Below the pieces are notes generated by a model. The model saw only the letters and a program-made list of their open reading frames with translations, was not told the DNA's origin and ran no database searches. From Ktedonosporobacter rubrisoli (GTDB taxonomy: Bacteria; Chloroflexota; Ktedonobacteria; Ktedonobacterales; Ktedonobacteraceae): a stretch of 64,000 nucleotides of DNA. The translations under genes were made by a program, and so were the position numbers. Below are positions 1 through 8,225 of this stretch, piece after piece (position 1 is the first letter of the stretch; each line of letters starts with the position of its first letter). The stretch covers positions 4,712,001 to 4,776,000 of the forward strand of contig NZ_CP035758.1 in NCBI RefSeq assembly GCF_004208415.1, in the 5' to 3' direction.

Positions 1-1938
1 CCGGTAAGCCGTCGCAATAAAAACCGTCTGATTGTCAGATAGCCAGATTGCATTACCTGCATCATTATCGCTAAGCGCGTAGAAAGGCTTACACGCCCCT
101 GGCTGTGCCAGTATGCAATAAATTGTTATGCCGCTCTCAGAATATTGATACAGCAGCGTATTTCCATCGCGCGAAATTCCATCTATTTGGGCTTTCGCAG
201 GTAGATCGCTGCCATCAAGCGTGACTTGATTATTATTGCGAGCATCTACATTCTGGATCTTCATATTTCCGGCAGCAGGATCGATCTCAGTAAACAACAC
301 TCTATGCCAATCTTTAAATGAAACAGGCCCAGGAGCAGGTGCGGGCTGAGATGTATCAGCAACCTTGATACGACTCCAACCAGTCAACTGTACACCAATA
401 CTGGGTGCTGGTGTGAGCAGGACATGGGTCTTGCCCGTCTGAAGGTCATCGACCCAGACCTTACGGCTACCGTCGCTATAGGCACCGATCACGCTCAAAA
501 AGCGACCATAAGGGGCAAGAATAACATCTTCGTCGCAAATTGGTGTATATGAGGAGTCGTCACAGAGAGCGGCTGCTCCAGGCGCGGCATCGGCGAGCAC
601 AACCTGGTCCTGAGACTGGGAGGTCTTACCAAGCTTTATCACTTGAAACTTGCTCCCTGCTTCCTGCAAAAGCAACAAGGCATTATCAGCAGCAAAGCCA
701 ATGGGGATAGCCGCATCAAGCTTACGCAGTTGGGTAGCCCCTGTTCCATCGCTATGTACAGCATATATAGCTGTAGAAGATTCCCCATCCTTATCAGTAT
801 AGAAGATAGTCTTTCCATCAGGGCTAAGCAAATAGCTATGTCCCTGCAACGTCTTCACAACAGGCTGCACCGCGCCTGTAGTCAAATTAAGTCTAAAGAG
901 GCTCCCCGAAGCATCTTGATCTCCATGATTAAAATACAGAAAACCATCACTATAAAATATAGGATGTTCAATTTTTTGCGCATCTATTTTCTGTGTGGCT
1001 CCCGTCGCGATATCAGCCTTTACAAGTCCGCTATGAGTAGTTGTAATGAGCACATGACGATCGTCTGGCATCCATATCGCATCCCCCGCTTCATCCGCAT
1101 CAATGCTATAAAAGCTTCCATCGCCGGCTAGAGGCTCTAAGGTATGATAATACACACGGCCGTTTTGCCAGAATTGATAGAGGAGATTGAGCCCATCATA
1201 AGATATACCATCAAGCTGAGCATTATTGGGAAGAGACGGAGGCGTAAGCGAGGTGCTCATCCCGCTTATAAGCTCATAGCTCGTCACAGTCGTCCTCCCG
1301 TTATTCGTCGTCCCACTCTCAGTAGAGAGACCAATGACGACGGAAGACCAACCATTGGCAAGCCTGGCCGCTGTTGATGACACCGAAGCTGGCGTGTCAC
1401 CCGTATGCGCCCGCAGCCAGACCATCCGCGCAAATAAGCCGAGGGAAGCGAAAACGAAAACAGCAACGGCAGCCAGGGCAAACACATTGCGCCACACGAC
1501 TGGCGCTCGGCTCCCGATAAACTTCTCAGGGCGTTGTCTTGGCCGAGGAGAGCGCTGCTTTGATAGAGCCGGCTTGCTACTCACCTCTTTGAGCTGTGGG
1601 CGACGCTGCTGCTCTTTATGAAGCGCCGCCATAATCGTAGCCTTAGTCGAAGGAACGCGCAATTCTCCCTCGGCCACCAGCTCACTTAATGCTCCGCGCT
1701 GCCAGGCACGTACACTTCGAGCATGGGCTAAAGCAAGCTGGCAACTGGCGCACGTTGGGATATGAACACGTAGCTCTTCCAGCAATTTTCGGTCACGTCG
1801 CTCTTCCTCAGAGGCGCTCTGGTCAGATAATTCGTAATGCTTCTCATCTGTCAGCTCATCGAGCAGACGGAAACAATGAATACTAAGCGGGCATGCAGGC
1901 AGACCACGAGAGTGAGAATCCGGCACCTTATTCTTCAT
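1..1938 (-). CDS. Zinc-finger anti-sigma factor with extracytoplasmic beta-propeller (3' end outside window)
   Basis: The frame is open from the ATG at 1938 to the window edge, giving 646 visible residues and no stop. Residues 1-110 carry an anti-sigma-type zinc motif, His59-x3-Cys63-x2-Cys66, as in ZAS-domain proteins that hold ECF sigma factors inactive. A basic stretch (about 130-148) is followed by one membrane helix at about 150-172. The rest consists of repeating strands with turns such as LSPDGKTIFYTDKDG and DGISRDGNTLLYQ, typical of TolB/WD40-like propellers, and should lie outside the membrane. Its ATG overlaps the stop of the upstream sigma gene by four bases (ATGA), so translation is coupled. 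Inference: a membrane sensor that releases the sigma factor when the propeller sees a signal. The signal is unknown. The C-terminus lies outside the window. Confidence 0.85.
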   Translation of the reverse strand, partial: MKNKVPDSHSRGLPACPLSIHCFRLLDELTDEKHYELSDQSASEEERRDRKLLEELRVHIPTCASCQLALAHARSVRAWQRGALSELVAEGELRVPSTKATIMAALHKEQQRRPQLKEVSSKPALSKQRSPRPRQRPEKFIGSRAPVVWRNVFALAAVAVFVFASLGLFARMVWLRAHTGDTPASVSSTAARLANGWSSVVIGLSTESGTTNNGRTTVTSYELISGMSTSLTPPSLPNNAQLDGISYDGLNLLYQFWQNGRVYYHTLEPLAGDGSFYSIDADEAGDAIWMPDDRHVLITTTHSGLVKADIATGATQKIDAQKIEHPIFYSDGFLYFNHGDQDASGSLFRLNLTTGAVQPVVKTLQGHSYLLSPDGKTIFYTDKDGESSTAIYAVHSDGTGATQLRKLDAAIPIGFAADNALLLLQEAGSKFQVIKLGKTSQSQDQVVLADAAPGAAALCDDSSYTPICDEDVILAPYGRFLSVIGAYSDGSRKVWVDDLQTGKTHVLLTPAPSIGVQLTGWSRIKVADTSQPAPAPGPVSFKDWHRVLFTEIDPAAGNMKIQNVDARNNNQVTLDGSDLPAKAQIDGISRDGNTLLYQYSESGITIYCILAQPGACKPFYALSDNDAGNAIWLSDNQTVFIATAYR

Positions 1939-2534
1939 GATCTTCCTTCCTGATCGAGACCAGCATAAATACGCTGAAATGCTTGCCTGGCTCGTGATAG
2001 CCGGCTACGAACAGCAGAGAGCGAATCTTGTAACGTCTCCGCAATCTCATTATATGAGAACCCTTCAGCATCCATCAGCAGGCACATCACAGATGAAGCT
2101 GGTAATTGCGCCAGCACACGCTTCACTAAATCGCGCTGCGCTACACGTTCCTCAAATTCCTCTTCACCCCCCAGATATTCCTCGCCGGTTCCCTCCTCTA
2201 ACTCATCGTCGCCTCCATAAGGATGCGTAAAAGGAATCAGAGTTACGTGCTTTCGCCTACGCCACTCGCTATTAATAAGATTCTGCGCAATGCGTATTAG
2301 CCAGGGCGCAAAGCGTAATTCCTTACCATTCATTTGAGGTAGTGCGCGATATGCTGCCAAAAAGGTTTCCTGGCAGATATCTTGAGTGAGTTGTACATCC
2401 TGTGTCCGCGCATAGATTATACGTCTTATGCGTGGCTCATAAAGCTCAACAAGTCTCTCAAAGGCTTGCATGGACCCTTGACATGCCTCAGTAACAAGCA
2501 GAGACTCATCTTCCACAGCGTTCATATAATCCAT
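1935..2534 (-). CDS. ECF-family RNA polymerase sigma factor
   Basis: The 199-residue protein has the two domains of a group 4 sigma-70 factor. Region 2 lies at about residues 20-75 (AFERLVELYEPRIRRII, then DICQETFLAAYRAL). Region 4 lies near the C-terminus (ASSVMCLLMDAEGFSYNEIA, then SAVRSRLSRARQAF), the helix-turn-helix that reads the -35 element. The linker between them holds a very acidic insert (GGDDELEEGTGEEYLGGEEE). It is followed, with a four-base overlap, by a membrane anti-sigma protein, the usual arrangement for ECF pairs. Start: ATG at 2534 preceded by AGAG; a second ATG three codons later is possible. Subgroup and regulon cannot be told from sequence alone. Confidence 0.92.
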   Translation of the reverse strand: MDYMNAVEDESLLVTEACQGSMQAFERLVELYEPRIRRIIYARTQDVQLTQDICQETFLAAYRALPQMNGKELRFAPWLIRIAQNLINSEWRRRKHVTLIPFTHPYGGDDELEEGTGEEYLGGEEEFEERVAQRDLVKRVLAQLPASSVMCLLMDAEGFSYNEIAETLQDSLSAVRSRLSRARQAFQRIYAGLDQEGRS

Positions 2535-3014
2535 TCTCTAGCCAGAATGCTAAACTCGGGTCCTCTACGAAGACTAATGCATAATATCTAGGTTTCATCG
2601 CAACAAGATTTCTACTCCTCGGGCACACGGCTGGCATTTAAGTTTTCACATCACAGTTTCATGCTGCAGGGCCTACAGCGAAAGGAAGGTTGGGCCATCT
2701 CACATAGACATTTTCAAGGCTCATAGTTAGATAAGTGTCTATTTTCTGTATTATGTCGATAACAGCACAAAGAAAATATGAAATAGCTCACAATTTCGTT
2801 TGCTCCCCTTCTCTACAAGCAAACGGAGAAAGGGAGGCAGCCATAGTTAGTTGGGGATTGAGCAGGTTCCTATCACAACGCGTCTCTCCGCTCACATAAG
2901 TCTTTTAGGAGAAACGCCTCAAGCACATCCGCCGAGATGGGTATCAGTGAGCAGCAACAAGAAAAGGCTCTGATCTTCTCGCCCATGCCAATAGATTGCA
3001 GTCAGCTCCCCTGC
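2535..3014. other. 480-base intergenic region
   Basis: No credible gene is seen. It must hold the promoter of the sigma/anti-sigma operon near its left end. A perfect 7-bp inverted repeat, CGTTTGC at 2797-2803 with GCAAACG at 2819-2825, encloses a pyrimidine-rich loop and overlaps a weaker CTCCCCTTCT/AGAAAGGGAG pairing. It could end transcription of the adenosyltransferase gene that lies to its right on the minus strand, but there is no T tract. Confidence 0.4.
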
Positions 3015-3557
3015 TTATTCCGGTAACTCTGCTAACGATGACTTGACTTCTATGTAACGAGCCAGGATAAATATAAGGTCAGAGAGGCGATTGAGGTAGC
3101 GTACAACCTCTGTGTTCTCAATAACTCCATCATGCAGAAGTTTCACAGCCATGCGCTCGGCGCGCCGAATAACGGTACGCGCCAGGTCAAGCGCTGCTCC
3201 ATCGAGCGTATCGCCGGGAATAATAAACTTGTTAGGTATCTCAACTTCCTGCTTGAGCTCTTCCTCCACTTGTTCAAGGTGTTGTACATGTTCGGCAGTC
3301 ATACGCAAGCCCATTTTCTCATAATTTTCAGGCGGGGTTGCCAGCTCACCCATGAGCAAGTAAAGTTCCTTTTGAATCTGCTGGATGATGTTCTTGACTT
3401 TCTGATCTTTGCTAGCGGCTCGGGCCAAACCAAGTGCCGAAGTAGCTTCATCAACTGTGCCAAAGGTATCGGGACGAGGATCATATTTTGGCACGCGCGC
3501 CGCGCCAAGCAGTCCTGTATAGCCTGTATCGCCGGTACCCGTTGTTACTTTAGCCAT
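3015..3557 (-). CDS. Cob(I)alamin adenosyltransferase, PduO type
   Basis: This 180-residue protein should transfer the adenosyl group of ATP to cob(I)alamin, giving adenosylcobalamin. The N-terminus has the family ATP-binding signature (GTGDTGYTGLLGAARV, then DTFGTVDEATSALGLARA). The C-terminal half has the other diagnostic block, RRAERMAVKLLHDG followed by VVRYLNRLSDLIFILARY. Length is normal for the family. No other cobalamin gene is nearby, and I see no cobalamin riboswitch core (GCCACTG) in the 514 bases upstream, so regulation is not evident. The start ATG at 3557 follows a weak GAGGGAT about seven bases upstream. The family assignment is secure. Confidence 0.93.
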   Translation of the reverse strand: MAKVTTGTGDTGYTGLLGAARVPKYDPRPDTFGTVDEATSALGLARAASKDQKVKNIIQQIQKELYLLMGELATPPENYEKMGLRMTAEHVQHLEQVEEELKQEVEIPNKFIIPGDTLDGAALDLARTVIRRAERMAVKLLHDGVIENTEVVRYLNRLSDLIFILARYIEVKSSLAELPE

Positions 3558-4071
3558 AGAGTGTATCCCTCAAATCTATTTCTGCTTGTGCTGATCAGAC
3601 CATTCAATTGTACTATCATAGCATAATATGTCATTTTCCCAATAGTATAGAAGAGCTATAAGAGGCTCCCTATTCTCGTTTTTCTGCTCCCAACCAGGCG
3701 CCAGGAAGAGGAAACATTGAGGCAGTGCTATCATCGAGCAGATTGCCCTTTGCCGTCCTCCTTTTGCGAGCAGGGGACGCCGGGAAGAGCTATGAAGATC
3801 GCTCCAGCATCTTGATTGTACATGAGTACCTTCCCAATAACAAGGGTCCTGAGCAGAATTTGCTCTTTCTTTGTCAGGCATGTATTTCCCGGCATGTCTC
3901 GTAACAGCTCTCCTAAAAGGTTACTCGCTTCAGACATACTTCTGTAACAAGTTCGGCATAGTTTAGCTATATTCCTTCTGTACACTGGCTACATGTGCCT
4001 ATTCTAAGCATGCAGATCTAAAAAAAGGCTCAAGCTAGCAACTATTAAAGACTGAAAGGCTTCTTAAACCC
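3558..4071. other. 514-base divergent intergenic region
   Basis: The region lies between divergent genes and should contain both promoters. Short open frames on the minus strand (3576-3881 and 3731-3985) look like chance: they have no recognisable domain, no clear ribosome binding site, and they overlap each other in different frames. I see no riboswitch, tRNA or strong hairpin. Confidence 0.4.
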
Positions 4072-5634
4072 ATGAGATACACAGAAAGTTTAGCGGATTC
4101 TCCCGCTCTTCATCACCGAGCTGGGAAAGGCCTTTTTTTCAATTATCGTAGTTTCCTCTGGTTGGCGCTCGGTACCCTGCTTGCTTGCTTTGCAAGCAAT
4201 GGTATATGGGACCTGTCCATCGCGGCCTGGCTTTATCCCACCTTTTTTCTACGCTTTACGCGCACTCATAAACCACTCATAGCGCTGGCAGGTGTCTGGT
4301 TAGCTAACGTTGTAAGCATAATCTTTGTGCTTTATGAATCCCGATTTCCAGGAGGCCCAACCGTTATCCTCTTTGGCGCTTTTTTGATCTTTGCCACTAT
4401 CTTCACACTTCCCTATCTCCTTGATCGCCTGCTTACTGAGCGTATCGGTTCAAGGAGCGTATTACTCATGACCCTGGTATTCCCTCTGGGTAGGGTAGCC
4501 TGCGAATACCTCCTTTCATTTGTTCCTTTCGGAGGAGTCTTTTCTCTAGGTTATACACAGCACAGCAATTTGCCGCTTTTACAGCTTCTTTCAGTGACAG
4601 GGGTCTATGGCATCAGTTTTCTCATAACCTGGTTTGCCTCTGTGGTGGCCTGGATCTGGGAGCAGCGCTTTTTTTGGGATAGAATACGGCCACTCACCCT
4701 CCTCTATACTGGCGTACTTGTGCTGATTTTGCTAGGTGGAGGCATTCGTCTTGCCTTCTTTACACCTTCTGCGCAAACCGTACGCATTGCTGGTGTTACG
4801 GTATCCAAAGCAACCTCTAGACATGCCTCAAAATACATACATGGAGAGCATATTGATCTTGCGCAGGCACGCACTGCCTTTACCATCATTAGCAACGAGC
4901 TATTTGCTCTGAGCCAACGCGAGGCACGCGCCGGGGCCAAAATCGTCATCTGGGCCGAGAAAGACGTCTTAACCCTTGAAGACGACAAAGCTCATCTGAT
5001 CGAGCGCGCTCAGTCCTTGGCCCAACAGGAGCATATCTACTTGGAGATGGGATTAGCAGTCGTGCATAAACAGGCCACCTCTCTTGAGCTCCTACAAAAT
5101 CAAGCTATTCTGATTAATCCAGAGGGTAAGGTAGTCTGGACATACAACAAGGCCCATCCTGTACCTGGCCTTGAGAATATACCACCCGGGGATGGAACCG
5201 TCCCGGTCTCGACTACCCCCTATGGACGGCTGGCCAATGTGCTCTGCTTCGATGCAGATTTTCCTTCTCTCTTGCAGCAGGCAGGGCATAAGGGGATCGA
5301 TATAATGCTGGTACCAGCGCTTGACTGGGCTGGCATAGATCCCTGGCATACACAGCATGCCACCTTCCGCGCCATTGAGAATGGCTACTCTCTGGTTCGC
5401 CAAACGAGTCAGGGATTGTCTGAAACCGTCGATTATCAGGGTCATATCCTGGCCGCAACCGACTATTACACTACCGATCAACAAACCATGGTTGCTGCTG
5501 TGCCGATCCAGGGTACCTGGACGCTCTATGCCCAAATTGGGGATCTGTTTAGCTGGCTTTGTTGCGCTGGATTGTTCCTACTTACCAGGCTGGCGATTTT
5601 CATGCGTTCGCAGCCCCAAACTTTAGCTAAGTAG
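4072..5634 (+). CDS. Apolipoprotein N-acyltransferase-like protein (CN-hydrolase domain)
   Basis: This 520-residue membrane protein has the Lnt layout: six or so membrane helices in the first 230 residues, an extracytoplasmic carbon-nitrogen hydrolase domain (about 238-490), and one final helix near 495-512. The catalytic triad is visible: Glu296 in IWAEKD, Lys360 in NKAHPVPG and Cys392 in VLCFDADFP. Lnt moves an acyl chain from phospholipid to the N-terminal Cys of lipoproteins. The membrane part is divergent (family motifs around the first Glu and Cys are not those of E. coli Lnt), so another nitrilase-type acyltransferase or amidase is possible. The gene stands alone, with a strong hairpin at 5731-5777 after it. 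Start: ATG at 4072; no strong Shine-Dalgarno is seen. Confidence 0.78.
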   Translation: MRYTESLADSPALHHRAGKGLFFNYRSFLWLALGTLLACFASNGIWDLSIAAWLYPTFFLRFTRTHKPLIALAGVWLANVVSIIFVLYESRFPGGPTVILFGAFLIFATIFTLPYLLDRLLTERIGSRSVLLMTLVFPLGRVACEYLLSFVPFGGVFSLGYTQHSNLPLLQLLSVTGVYGISFLITWFASVVAWIWEQRFFWDRIRPLTLLYTGVLVLILLGGGIRLAFFTPSAQTVRIAGVTVSKATSRHASKYIHGEHIDLAQARTAFTIISNELFALSQREARAGAKIVIWAEKDVLTLEDDKAHLIERAQSLAQQEHIYLEMGLAVVHKQATSLELLQNQAILINPEGKVVWTYNKAHPVPGLENIPPGDGTVPVSTTPYGRLANVLCFDADFPSLLQQAGHKGIDIMLVPALDWAGIDPWHTQHATFRAIENGYSLVRQTSQGLSETVDYQGHILAATDYYTTDQQTMVAAVPIQGTWTLYAQIGDLFSWLCCAGLFLLTRLAIFMRSQPQTLAK

Positions 5635-5730
5635 CTTCTCTTGTTGCAGGCCCACCAGCCACATCAAGTAAATACTGGAGTTGTATCCTGGCATATAGCT
5701 CCAGTATCTTGTGCACAAGCCGGAAAGCAG

Positions 5731-5777
5731 TTTCTGCTACCTGATCCTTAAGACGGATCAGGTTTAGTCAGCAGAAA
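5731..5777. terminator. Bidirectional hairpin terminator
   Basis: An outer stem TTTCTGCT/AGCAGAAA encloses a perfect 9-bp inner stem ACCTGATCC/GGATCAGGT. It sits between two convergent genes ending at 5634 (+) and 5787 (-), so it can serve both. Confidence 0.7.
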
Positions 5778-5786
5778 TAGTCAGAT

Positions 5787-6668
5787 TTACTCGCTAATAT
5801 AGCGATAAGCGCGGCTCACTCGCCGCCAGTCAAGTTCTCGGCCACGTACCGGGCGTTCCTCGTTAATCGCCTCTAATTTATTCGTAGCCAGAAAGCGACG
5901 TCGTAGATTCGAGAGATCCACAGGTTCATCGGGAGGGAAAAAAGCCCTGTAGAGCAAAGTGGCCTCAGCCAGCGTCAAGACCCCATCTCCCACCTCTGGC
6001 TCCTTCAACACCCCAAGAGGACGCGTCTCCCGATTCAGGGCAGCGCTGGCATTCTGTTTCCACCAACCATTCTCTCCCTGGATAGAGCGCATAGCCCCCA
6101 TATCCGCAAGATAGCGCAAAGCAACTTCAGGATCTCGCTGCACTTGCGAGCGTAACGTATAGAGTGCAGTTTGCAGGCCCGGCAAGACATCTGGATCAAG
6201 AGACCATTTCCCCTGCTCGACTTCGGCCACTGGAACCCACTTTACATGTAAGCTGGGAACAGGTTGTTTATGCAAGTTAGGGCGTAATTCGTCACGGTTC
6301 GCGCGCAATAAAATACTATGGATTAAGGAAACAGCAGCTCCCTTTTCTTCACTTCCCCACACCTGCACCTGCTGCTCTTGCCAGCCAGCTTTCAGATAAA
6401 CGAGAGGGGCACGGGAAGGCCATAGGAGTAGAGCCTCCACAGTACGCTCAACAGCATCCGACACCGACTCAGAGCCCAGAACCAGGCGCATAGGTGGTCC
6501 CCAAGGTCCATCGCGTAAGAGAACCCACAAGGACCAGTCCCGGATAGCAAAGGCCACAACGCCCGCCGTGACGATAAGCCTGCGAGGAACAGCATCACGC
6601 GATGGCTGTGGAACAATTGGCGGATTCGACCTGGATAAAGGCGTACTCATAGTTGCACCATTCAACAA
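5787..6668 (-). CDS. Nudix-fold-like protein with C-terminal winged helix (NrtR-like)
   Basis: This 293-residue protein resembles NrtR-type regulators: an N-terminal Nudix-like domain (about 30-190; strands such as RLIVTAGVVAFAIRDWSLWV) and a C-terminal winged-helix segment (LTLAEATLLYRAFF, then LSNLRRRFLATNKLEAI). NrtR proteins control NAD metabolism and bind ADP-ribose-type ligands. The catalytic Nudix box G-x5-E-x7-REUxEExG is not present; the corresponding stretch is SVSDAVERTVEALLLW, so it should not hydrolyse nucleotides. No NAD gene is nearby, so the target is unknown. ATG at 6668 or the in-frame ATG at 6650 could be the start. Family assignment is moderate; role is inference. Confidence 0.6.
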   Translation of the reverse strand: MLNGATMSTPLSRSNPPIVPQPSRDAVPRRLIVTAGVVAFAIRDWSLWVLLRDGPWGPPMRLVLGSESVSDAVERTVEALLLWPSRAPLVYLKAGWQEQQVQVWGSEEKGAAVSLIHSILLRANRDELRPNLHKQPVPSLHVKWVPVAEVEQGKWSLDPDVLPGLQTALYTLRSQVQRDPEVALRYLADMGAMRSIQGENGWWKQNASAALNRETRPLGVLKEPEVGDGVLTLAEATLLYRAFFPPDEPVDLSNLRRRFLATNKLEAINEERPVRGRELDWRRVSRAYRYISE

Positions 6669-6856
6669 TCTGAGCTACTCTAAGACATAGATGGTTTTAA
6701 TACCATAGATAGGATTGTACTCATTCTCAGAAGAACATGCAAGGCCCGAAAATACACAATTGCACTTAACCTGGAGTCAGAGCGGCAAATTCAGTAGCAG
6801 AAGCGAGGATAATCGTTGAGGGCTCGGGCCAATATTATTAATGTCTTAAAATATTC

Positions 6857-6888
6857 AAAAAAATTTGGGCACCCGAACCTGGGTGCCC
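6857..6888 (-). terminator. Rho-independent terminator of the 53-residue gene
   Basis: Read on the minus strand: GGGCACCC, loop AGGTTC, GGGTGCCC, then AAATTTTTTT. The stem is a perfect 8 bp (6867-6888) and the U tract corresponds to about 6857-6866. It lies 24 bases after the small gene's stop codon. Confidence 0.9.
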
Positions 6889-6912
6889 AATATATAACAA
6901 AACCGTTGCCTA

Positions 6913-7074
6913 TCAATGCCCGAAGATAAGATGGAGACCAAGGGCAAACGCAGCGGAGAGGATTAAAGCCAGAAATTGGAAGAAGCGCATACGTACAAGC
7001 GCTGTCTGCTTATCTAAGGCTATAGCCTTCGCGCCTGTCATAGACCGATAATGCTGTTGTTTCTGCATAGCCAT
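6913..7074 (-). CDS. Small single-pass membrane peptide, 53 residues
   Basis: The frame begins MAMQKQQHYRSMTGAK and ends FALGLHLIFGH. Residues 1-30 are polar and basic; residues about 31-50 form one hydrophobic helix (FFQFLALILSAAFALGLHL), so N-in with a very short C-terminal tail outside or in the membrane. Support for a real gene: AAAGGAAA lies just upstream of the ATG at 7074, and a textbook Rho-independent terminator follows the TGA by 24 bases. A second in-frame ATG is two codons in. The gene is flanked by unrelated minus-strand genes and looks monocistronic. I do not recognise a family. Such peptides often modulate a larger membrane protein, but nothing here identifies a partner. Confidence 0.72.
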   Translation of the reverse strand: MAMQKQQHYRSMTGAKAIALDKQTALVRMRFFQFLALILSAAFALGLHLIFGH

Positions 7075-7247
7075 TTTCCTTTTTTGTAAGCAGGACTTAA
7101 CCTACTTCTGACTATTACTTTTCACCATTATATACGGATTAGCATTGGTTTTAGTTGTATATGGTACATATGTTACCCGACAAAGCGCAGGAAAGCAATG
7201 AAAAAAACCACAATTTTTAGCAGATTTCCTTCATCGTCTTCTTATCT

Positions 7248-7940
7248 CTACGCGGGCGGCTCTATATTCTCTCCGTTACTGCCATTTTGTTTCTGCTTAC
7301 TTGCCTGGCTATTCACAAGCGAAGTATCGATACTACCAGACCCGGCCTCACTCACATTTACTAGCAGATCACTATGCATTTCAAGCAGGCGGCGAGCCTT
7401 AGTATAATCCTTATCCAGGAGAACACGAAACACCTGCTCGCACACAGCAAGAGCCTCAGCAGCAGTGGCACGCCTTGCGGCAGTTAACGTACCCAGCAAG
7501 TCATGGCGCTTTGCTGTACGAAAGAGCACATGGACTTTCTCCAAAACTTCCGAAAATTCGGCATGAAGCTGCTCATTCCACTCCTGCACCTCAACCAGAG
7601 AGGCGGCCTTACCCAGGAAACGACCGCAAACCTTTATCACTGTATTGTACTCAGTGTTACGTGTTTCTAACAGCGTCTGGAGGATACGATTTTCATCGGT
7701 CACATCGAGGGCAACAACCGAGAAAATACTTGCCTCTCCGCCCATCTCATGAATTTCGTGGGCAAGCTGGCGAAAATGTTTCTCTACATCCTCAGAGAAA
7801 GGCAGCAGGTAGACTGAATTTTGAAGAGCGTAGGCGCCGAGATTCTGTAAACGTCGCCAGACCCATACGCGCTTCTGTGAAGGCTCACTGGGGACCTTAT
7901 AGGTCAACTGCAACCAGCGCATTGCGTCGCGCTCATGCAT
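7248..7940 (-). CDS. ChrB N-terminal-domain-like protein
   Basis: This 230-residue protein matches the N-terminal domain of ChrB, the chromate-resistance regulator, in the segment WLQLTYKVPSEPSQKRVWVW followed by RRLQNLGAYALQNSVYLLP (about 9-46). The C-terminal ChrB domain is absent; the rest is predicted helical (about 70-190) with a polar Ser/Gln/Asn-rich tail. No chromate transporter (ChrA) is adjacent, so a role in chromate resistance cannot be claimed. Other ChrB_N proteins occur in helical regulators of unknown function. Start: ATG at 7940, preceded by CAGGAGTAA, a good Shine-Dalgarno. An in-frame ATG at codon 7 is less well placed. Confidence 0.72.
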   Translation of the reverse strand: MHERDAMRWLQLTYKVPSEPSQKRVWVWRRLQNLGAYALQNSVYLLPFSEDVEKHFRQLAHEIHEMGGEASIFSVVALDVTDENRILQTLLETRNTEYNTVIKVCGRFLGKAASLVEVQEWNEQLHAEFSEVLEKVHVLFRTAKRHDLLGTLTAARRATAAEALAVCEQVFRVLLDKDYTKARRLLEMHSDLLVNVSEAGSGSIDTSLVNSQASKQKQNGSNGENIEPPA

Positions 7941-8225
7941 TGATATTACTCCTGAGGTGAGGAACTATCAGTAACAAGCGTTACTAACTTCAAGTATGGT
8001 ACTCCAAACCCTATCATAAAGTCAAGCTTAACAAACAATTGTATGGGCTTTGTGTGCGTTTCAACGTAAGGCGAAATCGGCAAAGCTTGCAGTAGAGAAA
8101 AACCTGCTTGATCCTCGACCTTCCCTGAAAATAGATGTCAGGACGAGGAAACATTTGCGCGTGATATAGTTATGCAAGAATTCCTTTGCCTTTGTGATAA
8201 CCATTACCTGGAAAGACACGAATCG

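Noticed and set aside
643..1621. Several open frames on the plus strand over the first 2 kb
   Set aside because: They lie opposite the anti-sigma/propeller gene, which is open from 1938 to the window edge with coherent domains; the plus-strand frames have no domain.
3576..3985. Two overlapping small minus-strand frames between the adenosyltransferase and the Lnt-like gene
   Set aside because: Different frames over the same bases, no clear ribosome binding site, no recognisable fold.
2535..4071. Cobalamin riboswitch near the adenosyltransferase gene
   Set aside because: No B12-box core (GCCACTG-type) on the right strand, and no paired P-stems recognised.
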